DNA of 64,000 bases from an uncultured Bacilli bacterium (GTDB taxonomy: Bacteria; Bacillota_I; Bacilli_A; RF39; UBA660): positions 1-64,000 of the forward strand of contig CAKOIE010000004.1 in NCBI GenBank assembly GCA_934086395.1, read 5' to 3'. Position numbers and translations under genes: made by a program. Every line of letters begins with the position of its first letter. The stretch's first letter is position 1. Of this stretch, positions 18,001 to 27,055 are shown piece after piece. The notes below the pieces were generated by a model, which had not been told where the DNA came from, did not search any database, and saw only the letters and a program-made list of their open reading frames with translations.

Positions 18001-18808
18001 TTAATTGTTCTATTTCAACTTTATTGTTATAAAGTAATTCTTCTTGTTCTTCTAATTTTTTTAATAATTGATTTTTTTCAAATATTAAATCATCATTCGT
18101 TTTATCATTTACATGAGCTTCTAATTCAGATATTTTTGTATTCAATTCATCTATTTTATTATTATATTCTGAATTTTCATTTTCTAAATCAATTATTTTT
18201 TCTTTAATTTCATTAAACTCTTTAAGTTTTTTAAGTGAATTTTTTAGTTGTTGTTCCTTTATTTGCAAAATTAGTTTTTGTTCTTTTATTAAAGTTTCTC
18301 TATCCTTTTTATCATCCTCATAACTTTTTCTAATTTCTTCTCTAATTCTATCTGCTAAATCATCATCAGCCCTTAATAATTCATCATAATATTGATCAAG
18401 ATTATCTAATACAATCTTTTGGTTAAAAACCTCATTATAATAATTTACTGCACAATATAAAAGTTTTCTATACATTTTTTTTAATTCTTTTTCAATAAAT
18501 TCACTTCTATTTTCATGCTTATGATCATTAGAAAGATTGTTTATAACATTTAAATTTCTTATTAATTCTTCTGAATAATTATACTTTTTTGATATTTTAG
18601 TAATAAATTCCCTATTATTTAATAATTCACCTAACGATATTTTTTTTCTAATAATGATTTTATCTTTATCATTAATTGTTTTTAATAATCGTTCTGCAAA
18701 TATTTGTAGTGCTGTTTCACATAATGATGTTTTTAATTTAATATTTTTATTTATATCATCAAAATCTTTATATAATGTGGGATTAATTTCTCTAATAAAT
18801 TCAAACAT
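15086..18808 (-). CDS. Large RecQ-type helicase with DUF4145-like and coiled-coil N-terminus
   Basis: 1240 residues, about twice a housekeeping RecQ. Residues 1-120 resemble the DUF4145 fold found in restriction and defence proteins (ETALQIFAERLL, then NLSNDHKH). Residues about 160-300 are a long coiled coil. The helicase is at about 525-880: FGYDEFRPGQ, Walker A LPTGSGKS, DEVH box (LDEVHCLSEWGHDFR) and motif VI QEAGRAGRE. The remaining 350 residues have no recognised RQC or HRDC module. It follows the DarT-like gene by 12 bases and precedes a membrane-tail peptide. This build suits a DNA-sensing defence effector better than general recombination, which is inference. Confidence 0.85.
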   Translation of the reverse strand: MFEFIREINPTLYKDFDDINKNIKLKTSLCETALQIFAERLLKTINDKDKIIIRKKISLGELLNNREFITKISKKYNYSEELIRNLNVINNLSNDHKHENRSEFIEKELKKMYRKLLYCAVNYYNEVFNQKIVLDNLDQYYDELLRADDDLADRIREEIRKSYEDDKKDRETLIKEQKLILQIKEQQLKNSLKKLKEFNEIKEKIIDLENENSEYNNKIDELNTKISELEAHVNDKTNDDLIFEKNQLLKKLEEQEELLYNNKVEIEQLKENNAVDPTIDVDEKNKIIYELNEKIKLLENQNFFTENIKNDELFEKQMKLNRKICFDNSYVSNDVSYILRNVGLKTKCTSKYKQFYAVLNNLLQRGQLITISEFLKKQSLSDDDLKEICRLQMLILTLLKNDVLKDSIWRINYIKGKEELLKLAILDIFEYIKDFTKLANIKYDEPKLDITTNAYTNDGLRINIGYNLEYDMNAEYMFYIEDYEEKILSEELKDDKITNINYWIDNSIKYDINSNNSYIMNKYLKLIFGYDEFRPGQLEIIAHTLAGKNTIGILPTGSGKSIVYQLSCLLQPKISIVIAPTNELIKDQCRILEQRFGITRCSRITSDKGVNKSLELKKFGNLKNIFTFISPERLQSKEFRSKLLILKDEQAFDKIILDEVHCLSEWGHDFRIPYLMVAHTIKQYCPDIKFLGLTATASKSVIKDLMIELNIESRNDIIFNETYKRDNLKFEFDTFDTEDNMNKAIKTELFKTNVCLNGNKTNAAIIFTKTKKKVDCLFEDLSSKYCFGDLVGKYYSNDASLSTEKFINNYQSVLISTKAFGMGIDKPNIRLTIHYGVPSSLEGFYQEAGRAGREIGSTANCKIFTYDYSDEQNRLINEFFNENTSIDRLKELAKLLKDKIDIATNFYFLTQNLEEPKQEADDAINFFYKIFKSKLIDNNNKYNYIVSNEKNNKNIIEKNLYILHKCGIVDNWEVGYLYNELEFNILFDSEYKNLNYIKSKTRQYINQYPDDHKSVINSINLVDSYNYKGLSDIIYFMRKWYYDNFILTRRIQLKNIYKYATSEYNGKGKSDAIQNVIDDYFNIASIIKPLKDEGITYGFENVSIENVIKKAISTKIEDLESKIIQIESEMESVVNNKMRVYLALLNIRKENYNKQSVIELLNYAISTSEYQEKVEIYKNLGALAYKNVNDNEKELLLDVLYRQDKKVFRGVILDELDKDDVVVKYWIPFINERFENRKEN

Positions 18809-18820
18809 ACTTCACCTCAT

Positions 18821-19393
18821 TTAAAACATTTCATTTTTACAAATTACTGGAATATTAATATTTAATGATGAAACTATAGACTTAACAATATCCCTATCAT
18901 TTTGATTTTTTACAACAATACACTTTATATAATTTTTATCTATTTTATTCTCAAAAAGAATCTCTTTTTGTATATCGTCACTTGTTAAAAAACTTTTAAT
19001 AGAATCCATACCTATCAATTTTTCTTTATTTGTTTTTAGCAAAAAATTTATTTCAGAAGTTGCTGCATTCTTATAACAGTAATAAATATTATTGTTTGAA
19101 TTATCAAGTAGTGATAAATCTAATACAAGAATAATCCAAATATTCAAATTATTAGTATTATTATGTTCTTTTTTATATAACATTCTTTTATTAATAATAT
19201 TGGTTGATACACTTATATAGTTCAGTTGAGCATCAAAACGATTTTTATCAGTATTCACGTATTTAATATTATTCTTTTTCATATTTTCTACTGATAATAT
19301 TCCATTATTTAATATTGATTCTAAGTTATAAATACTAGTAAAGTGAGTTAGAAAATCTATACCATGTTTTTTAAATAAAAGACTATTGTTCAT
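18821..19393 (-). CDS. DarT-like ADP-ribosyltransferase (DUF4433-type)
   Basis: 190 residues. The start LTHFTSIYNLESILNNGIL (about 15-33) matches the 'H.T...NL..Il..Gl' opening of DarT. A late KEILFENKIDKNYIKCIVV segment mirrors the family's 'aEvLv...i....I..I' block with the catalytic Glu. DarT attaches ADP-ribose to thymidine in single-stranded DNA and usually pairs with the DarG macrodomain antitoxin. None is here; instead a RecQ-type helicase gene follows 12 bases downstream. The helicase could supply single-stranded substrate or hold the toxin in check. Family assignment is by motif only. Confidence 0.6.
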   Translation of the reverse strand: MNNSLLFKKHGIDFLTHFTSIYNLESILNNGILSVENMKKNNIKYVNTDKNRFDAQLNYISVSTNIINKRMLYKKEHNNTNNLNIWIILVLDLSLLDNSNNNIYYCYKNAATSEINFLLKTNKEKLIGMDSIKSFLTSDDIQKEILFENKIDKNYIKCIVVKNQNDRDIVKSIVSSLNINIPVICKNEMF

Positions 19394-19605
19394 TCTAATT
19401 ATTCACCTACCATATTAACAATATTGTATCATATTTTTTACATTTTTATTATACATATAAATAAGAATTTAAAAAACTTAATTATTAAAAAAAATTTTAA
19501 TATTATTTCATGATAAATTGAATAAATATACTATATATTTATTCATTAATTAGTCTATCAATTATTTGCTTTATTTGGTGCTATAATAAAAAGTAGACTT
19601 TAAAT

Positions 19606-20640
19606 CTACTTTGTAAATTTTAATACTTTTCCAACACTGTTTTCATTACTTAATGTTGCAGTTGGATTTAAAATATGGGTAAGCTCATCTACGATACATT
19701 TAATGGTTGTACCTTTTACTCTAGCGGCTCCTGATGTAGTGCTTCCTCCACCAACAAACATTTTCATAATTTGTGATATATCTATATTTCCTTTACTTCT
19801 AGCACTAATACTTATTGTATCTTGATCAATATACGCAATTGCAAAAGAAGCATCTACTTTATATCTTAATATATAATCTGAACACTTAGCGATATCTTCT
19901 ATTGAATAAATTATGCCACTATCATTGGTATCGGCAGCAATACCTATTGAATAAGTAAAGAACTTAGTACTATCAACAAGTTTTTGCATTACTCTTTCAT
20001 GTTCAAATTCTTCTAAGAACAAATTGTTAACAGCTTCAGGATTAGCACCCCTACTAGTTAATTCTGATAACACACTAAATGTTTTCGAAGTTAAGTTTTT
20101 AGTTAATCTATTGGTATCTAGTACAATACCAGCAAGTAAATAATTTGCTTGGTCAGGCGTAATTTTAATTTTAGACATAAATAATAATCTTGATATTTCT
20201 TCACATGTACTAGAAATTGTTGTATCAACAAATATATTAGGTGTTTTAATTGTATATTCATCAGTTTTATGATGATCAATAATTAGAATATTTTTAAAAT
20301 TCTCTAAATAATCATTAACACTTATTAAATAGTCTTTATTAGCATCTACACAAACTAGTAAACTATTATCAGTAAGATAACTATCTAAATCCGCTATTCT
20401 TATTATATTATGTTTAACTTTAATTTCTTCTATTAATTTTTTTATTTCACCTGGTAACTCTTTTATATCATCGTTAATAATAATATAGCTCTTTCTTTTA
20501 TGTTTACCAGCTATTAGACTCATTCCTACACATGCACCAAGAGCATCATAGTCAGGTCTATTATGTGGAACTATAAACACCGCATCAGATTCAACCATAA
20601 GGTTATCTAATGTTAGTTTCAGCTCACCTGTATTTTCCAT
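19606..20640 (-). CDS. DHH/DHHA1 phosphodiesterase (GdpP-type catalytic half)
   Basis: 344 residues. The DHH domain has PHNRPDYDALGACVGM (about 25-40), VDAN and IDHHKTDEYTI (about 120-130), and the DHHA1 domain ends with GGGSTTSGAARVKG (about 305-318). The layout matches the C-terminal half of GdpP, the c-di-AMP phosphodiesterase, but the two membrane helices, PAS and degenerate GGDEF parts are missing. It could hydrolyse c-di-AMP, pApA or short RNAs in the cytoplasm. AGGAGG precedes the ATG. A hairpin (AAGTAGA/TCTACTT, 19591-19611) overlaps the stop and ends the message. Confidence 0.85.
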   Translation of the reverse strand: MENTGELKLTLDNLMVESDAVFIVPHNRPDYDALGACVGMSLIAGKHKRKSYIIINDDIKELPGEIKKLIEEIKVKHNIIRIADLDSYLTDNSLLVCVDANKDYLISVNDYLENFKNILIIDHHKTDEYTIKTPNIFVDTTISSTCEEISRLLFMSKIKITPDQANYLLAGIVLDTNRLTKNLTSKTFSVLSELTSRGANPEAVNNLFLEEFEHERVMQKLVDSTKFFTYSIGIAADTNDSGIIYSIEDIAKCSDYILRYKVDASFAIAYIDQDTISISARSKGNIDISQIMKMFVGGGSTTSGAARVKGTTIKCIVDELTHILNPTATLSNENSVGKVLKFTK

Positions 20641-20752
20641 TTTTTAATTTTCCTCCTAAAAAAATATACATTAAATTAATAATGTATAGACTGATTATAG
20701 CATTTAATTTTAAAAAGTCAAATTTGTTCAAAATTCCTATTTTTCACTAAAA

Positions 20753-20779
20753 AATCACCATTATTTTCTAATAGTGATT
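20753..20779 (-). terminator. Terminator of the infC-rpmI-rplT operon
   Basis: AATCAC/GTGATT arms with further inner pairing, followed on the minus strand by a T-run. It lies 12 bases past the rplT stop. Confidence 0.75.
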
Positions 20780-20790
20780 CTATATTTAAA

Positions 20791-21321
20791 CTACTTTTCT
20801 TCTTTTTTAGCAGTTGTTTTTTTAGCTGTAGTTTTAGTTGCAGTCTTCTTTTCAGTAGATTTAGCTGTAGTAGTTTTTTTAGTAGCAGTTTTTTTAACTT
20901 CTTTAACTTCTTCAGCTTTTTCTTCCTTTTTTTCTGCTTTTACTTCAGCTGCTTTAGGCATTTTACCATTTAAAGCATCTTTAGCAATTTTAACTAATTC
21001 AGTAAAATATTTAGGATTATCAATTGCTACTTCTGAAAGCATTTTTCTATTAATTTCAATTCCAGCTTTATTTAAACCATTAATAAATTGTGAATATGAA
21101 ATTTCATTTTCTCTACAAGCAGCATTAACTCTTGTAATCCATAATTTTCTAAAGTTTCTCTTATTTTGTTTACGATCTCTAAATGCATAAGCACCACTAT
21201 GGAAAGTTTGTTCTTGTGCAGTTTTAAATAATCTATGTTTAGATCCAAAATATCCTTTAGCTTGTTTTAAAACTTTTCTTCTTCTATTTTTAGCTACGTT
21301 TCCGCCTTTAACTCTTGCCAT
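20791..21321 (-). CDS. rplT: Ribosomal protein L20 with Lys/Ala/Glu-rich C-terminal extension
   Basis: 176 residues against about 118 for a typical L20. Residues 1-117 are canonical ([19 protein letters not shown], then [15 protein letters not shown]). The remaining 60 or so are a low-complexity tail of EKKEE and then [11 protein letters not shown] repeats, probably disordered and able to bind RNA. L20 is needed for early 50S assembly and represses its own operon through the infC leader. A good site (AAGGTGG) precedes the ATG, 10 bases after rpmI. Confidence 0.95.
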   Translation of the reverse strand: MARVKGGNVAKNRRRKVLKQAKGYFGSKHRLFKTAQEQTFHSGAYAFRDRKQNKRNFRKLWITRVNAACRENEISYSQFINGLNKAGIEINRKMLSEVAIDNPKYFTELVKIAKDALNGKMPKAAEVKAEKKEEKAEEVKEVKKTATKKTTTAKSTEKKTATKTTAKKTTAKKEEK

Positions 21322-21331
21322 TTATACCACC

Positions 21332-21520
21332 TTAGATAACAGATTTTAATCTGCTAGCTTCTCCTTTCGCTAATATTCCCTTATTTCTTCTTTGTCTAAT
21401 TTGTTTACTAGAATCTTTAGCAGTTTTATGATTTCCACCAGATACTTTATAAACTAATGCTCCATTTTTTTTCTTTTTTAATACCTTTGATGAAGCTTTA
21501 TGTGTTTTTTGTTTTGGCAT
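21332..21520 (-). CDS. rpmI: Ribosomal protein L35
   Basis: 62 residues, starting MPKQKTHKASSKVLKKKKNG and ending LAKGEASRLKSVI, typical for L35. It binds 23S rRNA in the 50S subunit. AGAAGGAGAGG sits upstream. It lies between infC and rplT, the usual Bacillota order. Confidence 0.95.
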   Translation of the reverse strand: MPKQKTHKASSKVLKKKKNGALVYKVSGGNHKTAKDSSKQIRQRRNKGILAKGEASRLKSVI

Positions 21521-21538
21521 AACTAAATCCTCTCCTTC

Positions 21539-22066
21539 TTATTTTTTTGGTGCCAATATCATAGTCATTGTACGACCTTCTAATTTGGGTTTTGCTTCTA
21601 CTACACTTACTTCTGATAATTCATCAGCAAAGCGAATTAGAACATCTCTACCTAAATCAGTATGTGCCATTTGACGGCCTTTAAATCTAATTGAAGTCTT
21701 AATTTTATGACCTTTTATTAAATAATTTTCAGCATTTTTCTTTCTTGTATTAAAGTCGCCAATATCAATAGTAACTGATAATTGATACTCTTTCATATCT
21801 TTATTATTTGCTCTTTGAGTTTTTAATGCTTCTTTTGCTCTTTTTTGTTTTTCGTATTTGTGTTTGTTATAATCCATAATTTTACCAACAGGTCTATCAT
21901 TACCTGGGTTCATTAGAACTAAATCAAGTCCTGCATAAGACGCAAGTGTTAGAGCATCTTTTAAAGCTTTAGTACCTAATTGCTCTCCATTAGGACCAAT
22001 TACCATTAATTCATTGACTTTAATTTGATCATTAATTAATAAGTCATCTTTTTTGACATTTGCTAT
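21539..22066 (-). CDS. infC: Translation initiation factor IF-3, AUA start
   Basis: 175 residues from ATA 22066. GGAGGTGC lies 6-9 bases upstream, and the first residues after the start (ANVKKDDLLINDQI) are where IF-3 begins. No ATG, GTG or TTG lies in a sensible place: the longer frame to 22129 would run through the attenuator hairpin. Rare AUU/AUC/AUA starts let IF-3 limit its own synthesis, because IF-3 rejects non-standard start codons. It prevents premature joining of subunits and checks initiator tRNA. First gene of infC-rpmI-rplT. Confidence 0.93.
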   Translation of the reverse strand: MANVKKDDLLINDQIKVNELMVIGPNGEQLGTKALKDALTLASYAGLDLVLMNPGNDRPVGKIMDYNKHKYEKQKRAKEALKTQRANNKDMKEYQLSVTIDIGDFNTRKKNAENYLIKGHKIKTSIRFKGRQMAHTDLGRDVLIRFADELSEVSVVEAKPKLEGRTMTMILAPKK

Positions 22067-22218
22067 TGTAAAGCACCTCCATATTATCAAAAAATGAATG
22101 CTTAATGCATTCATCCATATAAAAACCAATTCACTTTATTTCATGGCTTTTAACCTATCAGCTACTATCTTGTGCCAATCAGGTGGACTTGTGCAATCGC
22201 TTTCCTTTTTAGAAACAA
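22067..22218 (-). promoter_or_regulatory. L20-type leader with attenuator upstream of infC
   Basis: About 150 nt of untranslated leader. It has several pairable segments and ends in a stem of ATGAATGC (22094-22101) and GCATTCAT (22107-22114), followed on the minus strand by TTTTTTG, an intrinsic terminator just before the infC site. In Bacilli the infC leader binds L20 and favours termination. Position and terminator match; I could not check the full L20-binding fold by eye. Confidence 0.8.
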
Positions 22219-22223
22219 CTGTA

Positions 22224-22251
22224 TTATTACATTTTTAGCTCGTATTGTCAA
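22224..22251 (-). promoter_or_regulatory. Promoter of infC-rpmI-rplT
   Basis: TTGACA (22251-22246), 16-bp spacer, TAATAA (22229-22224) on the minus strand. The transcript would start just before the L20-type leader. Confidence 0.8.
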
Positions 22252-22324
22252 GTATCTTTAATACTATTTCATCATAATTTTATACATTTTGTTAAAAATT
22301 ATTACAAAAATCAAAAAAAGATGA

Positions 22325-24541
22325 TTACTCACCTTTTCTAAATAAACCTTTTCTTGATTTTTTTTCAGTTTTTTCTTCTTTATTTTCTTTAACTTCTTCT
22401 TTAGAAGATTTCTTTTTCTCACTACCAAATAAAGCTTCTTTTCTTGATAAGTTAAGTCTTCCACGATTATCATATCCTAAAGATTTTACAACAATTTCAT
22501 CTCCAACTTTAACTATATCACTAGGTTTATTAATTCTTTCTTTATCTAATTGAGAAACATGTACTAAACCTTCACAACCAGGCCATAATTCAACAAAACA
22601 TCCGAAATCTTCAACCTTAGTAACTTTACCATTATAAATTTTACCATCTTCAACTTCTCTAACGATTTGTTCAATTCTTTCCATAGTTCTTTCAATAACT
22701 TCTTGATTAGTATGATAAACAATAACTCTTCCGTCATCTTCAATATCAATTTTAACTGCATCTTTATCAGAAACAGTCTTAACACCTTCTGGAGAACATT
22801 CTAAAATAATCTTAGTAATCATTTCTCCGCCTCTACCAATAACATCTTTAATCTTTTCTGGATCGATATTCATCATCTTAATCTTAGGAGCATATGGTGA
22901 TAATTCTTTTCTTGGCTCAGCAATAACGCTTTCCATTAAATCAAGAATTTGCATTCTAGCTTTTTTAGCTTGTTCTAATGCTTCTTTTAAGATTGCTTTA
23001 GTAACACCTTTAATCTTGATATCCATTTGTAATGCAGTAATACCTTTTCTAGTACCAGCAACTTTAAAGTCCATATCTCCCATATGATCTTCAAGTCCTT
23101 GAATATCTGTTAAAATAGTATATTTTTTACCTTTAGTAATAAGTCCCATTGCAATTCCCGCAACTGGTGCTTTAATTGGAACTCCTGCAGCCATAAGTGA
23201 TAAACATCCTGCACAAATACTTGCTTGTGATGATGATCCATTACTTTCTAATATTTCAGATACTACTCTTATTGTATAAGGAAATTCTTCTTCAGATGGA
23301 ATAACTTGTAATAAAGCTCTTTCTCCTAATGCACCATGACCAATTTCTCTTCTACCAGGAGCACCATATCTACCAGTTTCACCTACACTAAAATTAGGAA
23401 AATTATAATGAAGCATAAATCTCTTAGTATCTTCAAGTCCTAAACCATCTAAAATTTGATGTTCTCCTATAGCTCCAAGTGTTGTTGTTGCTAAAGCCTG
23501 AGTTTGTCCTCTAGTAAAAACAGCTGATCCATGAGTTCTAGGAAGTAAATCAATGTAAGCAGATAGTGGTCTAATTTCATCTAACGCTCTTCCATCAGGT
23601 CTTACATGTTTATTAGTAATTAAATCTCTAACAACTTCTCCTTCAATATTATTAACAATCTTAGTTACATCTTTTTCTATTGTTTCTACATCAGGATATT
23701 TTTCTAAGAAATAATTAATAGTTTCTTCTTTAACTTCATCAATTTTAGCATAACTTGCAAGTTTATCTTTAATTTGAACTGCTTCAAGCATTTTACCTTC
23801 GGCATATTCTTTAACTTCTTTTTCTAATTTTTCATCAATCTTAGCAAGCTCAACAGCAACTTTTTCTTGTCCAACAGCTTCAATTATACTTTCTTGGAAT
23901 TCACATAACATCTTAACATGTTTTTGTCCAAACATTAAAGCAGCTAACATATCTTCTTCACTTGCTTCATGAGCTCCTGCTTCAATCATACAAATATCAT
24001 TTTTAGTTCCAGCAACTGTTACAGTAAGTTCACATTTATCTATTTGTTCACTTGTTGGATTAATAATAAATTCTTTACCAATTTTACCAACTACTACTCC
24101 TGCAACTGGTCCATCAAATGGAATTTTTGATATTCCAAGCGCTAAGCTTGAACCAAATAATGCAGTCATTTCCGGTGAGTTATTTGGATCAACAGATAAT
24201 ATTGTATTAATAACTTGTACTTCATTTCTAAAGTTTTCATCAAACATCGGTCTAATTGGTCTATCTATTTGACGAGCAGCAAGAGTTGCAGCATCAGTAG
24301 GTTTTCCTTCTCTTTTAATAAACCCACCTGGTATTTTACCAACTGAATATAATTTTTCATTATAAACAACTGTTAAAGGAAAGAAATCACCAGTTCCTAC
24401 TGTATCACTCATTACAGCAGCAGATAATACAACTGTATCACCATATCTAACAAGTACAGCACCATCTGCTTGTTTAGCAAGTTCTCCAGTTTCAACAACT
24501 AATTTTCTCCCTAAAAAATCATAAACAAATTCTTTTTTCAT
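22325..24541 (-). CDS. pnp: Polynucleotide phosphorylase
   Basis: 738 residues. It degrades RNA 3' to 5' using phosphate. Two RNase-PH-like halves (about 1-220 and 310-540) are joined by a helical linker. The second half contains the conserved [20 protein letters not shown] block. A KH domain ([10 protein letters not shown], about 560-570) and an S1 domain (about 620-695) follow, then a charged Lys/Glu tail ending RKGLFRKGE. It lies 52 bp downstream of rpsO, the common rpsO-pnp order, with the rpsO terminator hairpin between them. Confidence 0.96.
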   Translation of the reverse strand: MKKEFVYDFLGRKLVVETGELAKQADGAVLVRYGDTVVLSAAVMSDTVGTGDFFPLTVVYNEKLYSVGKIPGGFIKREGKPTDAATLAARQIDRPIRPMFDENFRNEVQVINTILSVDPNNSPEMTALFGSSLALGISKIPFDGPVAGVVVGKIGKEFIINPTSEQIDKCELTVTVAGTKNDICMIEAGAHEASEEDMLAALMFGQKHVKMLCEFQESIIEAVGQEKVAVELAKIDEKLEKEVKEYAEGKMLEAVQIKDKLASYAKIDEVKEETINYFLEKYPDVETIEKDVTKIVNNIEGEVVRDLITNKHVRPDGRALDEIRPLSAYIDLLPRTHGSAVFTRGQTQALATTTLGAIGEHQILDGLGLEDTKRFMLHYNFPNFSVGETGRYGAPGRREIGHGALGERALLQVIPSEEEFPYTIRVVSEILESNGSSSQASICAGCLSLMAAGVPIKAPVAGIAMGLITKGKKYTILTDIQGLEDHMGDMDFKVAGTRKGITALQMDIKIKGVTKAILKEALEQAKKARMQILDLMESVIAEPRKELSPYAPKIKMMNIDPEKIKDVIGRGGEMITKIILECSPEGVKTVSDKDAVKIDIEDDGRVIVYHTNQEVIERTMERIEQIVREVEDGKIYNGKVTKVEDFGCFVELWPGCEGLVHVSQLDKERINKPSDIVKVGDEIVVKSLGYDNRGRLNLSRKEALFGSEKKKSSKEEVKENKEEKTEKKSRKGLFRKGE

Positions 24542-24571
24542 TTTATCCTTCTCTCTTTTTCAATATAAAAA

Positions 24572-24592
24572 GACACTAAAAAATATAGTGCC
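24572..24592 (-). terminator. Hairpin between rpsO and pnp
   Basis: GACACTA/TAGTGCC arms (one G-T pair) followed by TTTTTAT on the minus strand. It lies one base past the rpsO stop and may be leaky so that pnp is still read. Confidence 0.75.
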
Positions 24593-24593
24593 C

Positions 24594-24863
24594 TTATTTT
24601 CTAATATTTAATTTTTTAATAACTTCACGATATTTAACAACATCATTTTTCTTTAAATAATCTAATAAACTTCTTCTCTTACCAATCATTAAGTGTAATC
24701 CTCTTTTTGAATGATAATCATGTTTATTATCTTTTAAATGTTCTGTTAAATTGTTAATCTTATCTGTTAAGATAGCAATTTGTACTGAAGTATCTCCAGT
24801 ATTTTTAGCATCTTTAGCAAATTCTTGAACTCTAGATGCAATTTGTTCTTTACTTACAGCCAT
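24594..24863 (-). CDS. rpsO: Ribosomal protein S15
   Basis: 89 residues from ATG 24863 ([15 protein letters not shown]), where AAAGGA is well placed; the frame extends four codons further without a better site. The conserved DTGSxxVQ-type block appears as [21 protein letters not shown], and [22 protein letters not shown] is typical. S15 binds the central domain of 16S rRNA. About 110 bp of leader upstream could hold the S15 autoregulatory structure, but I see no clear one. Confidence 0.95.
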   Translation of the reverse strand: MAVSKEQIASRVQEFAKDAKNTGDTSVQIAILTDKINNLTEHLKDNKHDYHSKRGLHLMIGKRRSLLDYLKKNDVVKYREVIKKLNIRK

Positions 24864-25003
24864 AATTAAATCCATTCCTTTCTATTAAACATTAATCGGT
24901 TATAACCTAGTCTAAATTCCGAAAGGAAAATCTAAACCACGTTAAAACTTCAACTAGTCATAATATACTATATTTTATAATGAAAAGTCAAACATAAATT
25001 TTA

Positions 25004-26209
25004 CTATTTTCTCTTATTTTTGTACTTTTTAACATTTGATTCACTTAGTAATCCATCTTCTACTATTGAATCTATAGCCTCTTCATTATTATAGTTTAAA
25101 ATAACTCTTAATAATTTACACTTTGTTAAAAAATCAAGTTCATCTTTAAAATTAATTAGAAATTCAATTGCCATATTTTCATTGTTTTCAATAATTATTT
25201 CACTAGCAAATTCATTAACATTAAATTGTTCAGCAATTAAATCTTTTAAATCTTCATCTAAATAGTCAGCTTTACAAATAGCTTTTTTTAATTTTATTGT
25301 ATCTTCATTATTTAAATTATGAGTAACAAGATAAGCTGAAAGTGCATGATCATTAATATTATTAACATTTTCTAAAAATGCATCAATTTCACGATTTGAT
25401 ATAAGTTCTAATCCATTATTAGAAGCATAATTATTATACTTTTCAATTAATACTTGTATTTTTTTAGACTCATTAAGATAATAATTTTCTTCATTTTCAC
25501 CATCATTACAGAAATATATTTTTTCATAAACTTTTTCATAATATGTATTTACTACATATGAAAATAATTCACTAATCTTACGTCTTACAACAATCATTAA
25601 AGCTTTTTCACTTATTTTTTGTTTCATTTTATTTATAAAAAAGCTAAAATACTCATCTGTCGGAATAATATTTTGCTTTAAATTACCTATATATTGAAAT
25701 TTATCCAATTCTTTTTGATATACCTTAATATTTGTTAATTTATCTAACGGTGTAGAAAATTTAATACATTCCTTTTTTATTGGACATAAAATCTTTTTAT
25801 CTACAAGTTCTTTTATTTCAGCAACACTATAATTTTTAGTTTTTAATTTAAATGAATCATCACATGCACATTTTATTTCTAAATTATATAAATATACAGC
25901 TCTACTATCAAATATACCAGTCATTGGTTTTAAATCAATTTCCTCAACAGGAATTGTAACTATTTTTGTATACTGTTTATTATCTCTATAACTTAGATAT
26001 TCTAATAAATCATTACTTGTAAATTCAATATTAAAAAATCTTTTTGCAATTAAATAATAATTTAATTCATTACTTGGATTATTTAAAAAATTTAAAATAT
26101 CATTATATTCATTTTCTTCTCTTTCCGGCAAATGGACATTATTTAGTTGTTCAACTACATCTTCATCGCTATTAATTTCTTTTAATAAATCTTTAAATTT
26201 AATTCTCAC
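25004..26209 (-). CDS. Uncharacterised 401-residue protein with a Cys-rich centre
   Basis: Starts at GTG 26209 after AAGGT. It is acidic and helical with no signal or membrane segment. The middle (about 115-155) has CACDD followed by CPIKKEC, four Cys that could bind zinc. The C-terminal third (about 280-390) looks like short helical repeats. It lies 13 bases downstream of the membrane-anchored protein gene on the same strand, so they may form a pair. I do not recognise the family. Confidence 0.6.
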   Translation of the reverse strand: MRIKFKDLLKEINSDEDVVEQLNNVHLPEREENEYNDILNFLNNPSNELNYYLIAKRFFNIEFTSNDLLEYLSYRDNKQYTKIVTIPVEEIDLKPMTGIFDSRAVYLYNLEIKCACDDSFKLKTKNYSVAEIKELVDKKILCPIKKECIKFSTPLDKLTNIKVYQKELDKFQYIGNLKQNIIPTDEYFSFFINKMKQKISEKALMIVVRRKISELFSYVVNTYYEKVYEKIYFCNDGENEENYYLNESKKIQVLIEKYNNYASNNGLELISNREIDAFLENVNNINDHALSAYLVTHNLNNEDTIKLKKAICKADYLDEDLKDLIAEQFNVNEFASEIIIENNENMAIEFLINFKDELDFLTKCKLLRVILNYNNEEAIDSIVEDGLLSESNVKKYKNKRK

Positions 26210-26222
26210 TTAAAATAACCTT

Positions 26223-26921
26223 CTATCTTGTTTTAACTTTCACATCTTCTTTTTTAATATCACCAAATAATCTTGATTCATCACCAGCAAGTGCTAGTGC
26301 ATAGTTATATAAAGAATTTGTTCCAGCATATTCAGTATTAACTAATTTAAGATTAGTAAAATCTGTTAAAATTACAGTTCCATCTTCAAACTCTACTTGT
26401 ACTTTATCATCATCATCCCAATCCTTCCATGAAACTACTTTTTTAACAAATACACCATTTTCATTTTCAATAATACAATAATTAAAATTATAATTTAAAC
26501 TATATGTTTTATTCCAACCATATGCATCAAGTCTAGTACTTAAATTTTGTAATTTATCATAACTTATTACTCTTGAAACTTCACCACCAGATAATTCAAC
26601 TGCTAAATCATAAACATTATCATAATCAGTTGCTCTAACTAGTCCTACATTTTGTACACCAGTCAAAACTTGTAAACCATCTGCTGTTGAGTATTCAACA
26701 ACTTCACCAGAATAATCTGAATAGTTATCAACTTTAGCAATCATTGTCCCCTCACCATTATAATCAATAACTGCATTAAATTCTTTTACAGTATCAAAAT
26801 TATCTCTATTTGAATTCAATTTACTACATGCCTTAATTCCACCAAATACTAATCCTCCAATAGTAAGAATACTAACAACTAGCTTAGCATTTTCAAAACT
26901 ATCATTACTATAATATCCCAT
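26223..26921 (-). CDS. Membrane-anchored protein of unknown function
   Basis: 232 residues; AAGGAGG lies before the ATG. One hydrophobic segment near the start (about 14-31, VVSILTIGGLVFGGI) is followed by an extracytoplasmic-looking domain rich in beta strands (WKDWDDDDKVQVEFEDGTVIL). Its style, with a short N-terminal anchor and a Cys a few residues later, resembles the L,D-transpeptidase at 45511. Function unknown. Confidence 0.6.
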   Translation of the reverse strand: MGYYSNDSFENAKLVVSILTIGGLVFGGIKACSKLNSNRDNFDTVKEFNAVIDYNGEGTMIAKVDNYSDYSGEVVEYSTADGLQVLTGVQNVGLVRATDYDNVYDLAVELSGGEVSRVISYDKLQNLSTRLDAYGWNKTYSLNYNFNYCIIENENGVFVKKVVSWKDWDDDDKVQVEFEDGTVILTDFTNLKLVNTEYAGTNSLYNYALALAGDESRLFGDIKKEDVKVKTR

Positions 26922-27055
26922 ATAAATTTCCTCCTTGATTAGGGCATACTATAGCATAAAATTAGCATTTTGTAAATATGCATAAATCTTAAGCATTTCT
27001 AAAAATTATTTTTAATAATCATAATTAAAAGATAACATTTAAAATATTTCCCTAA

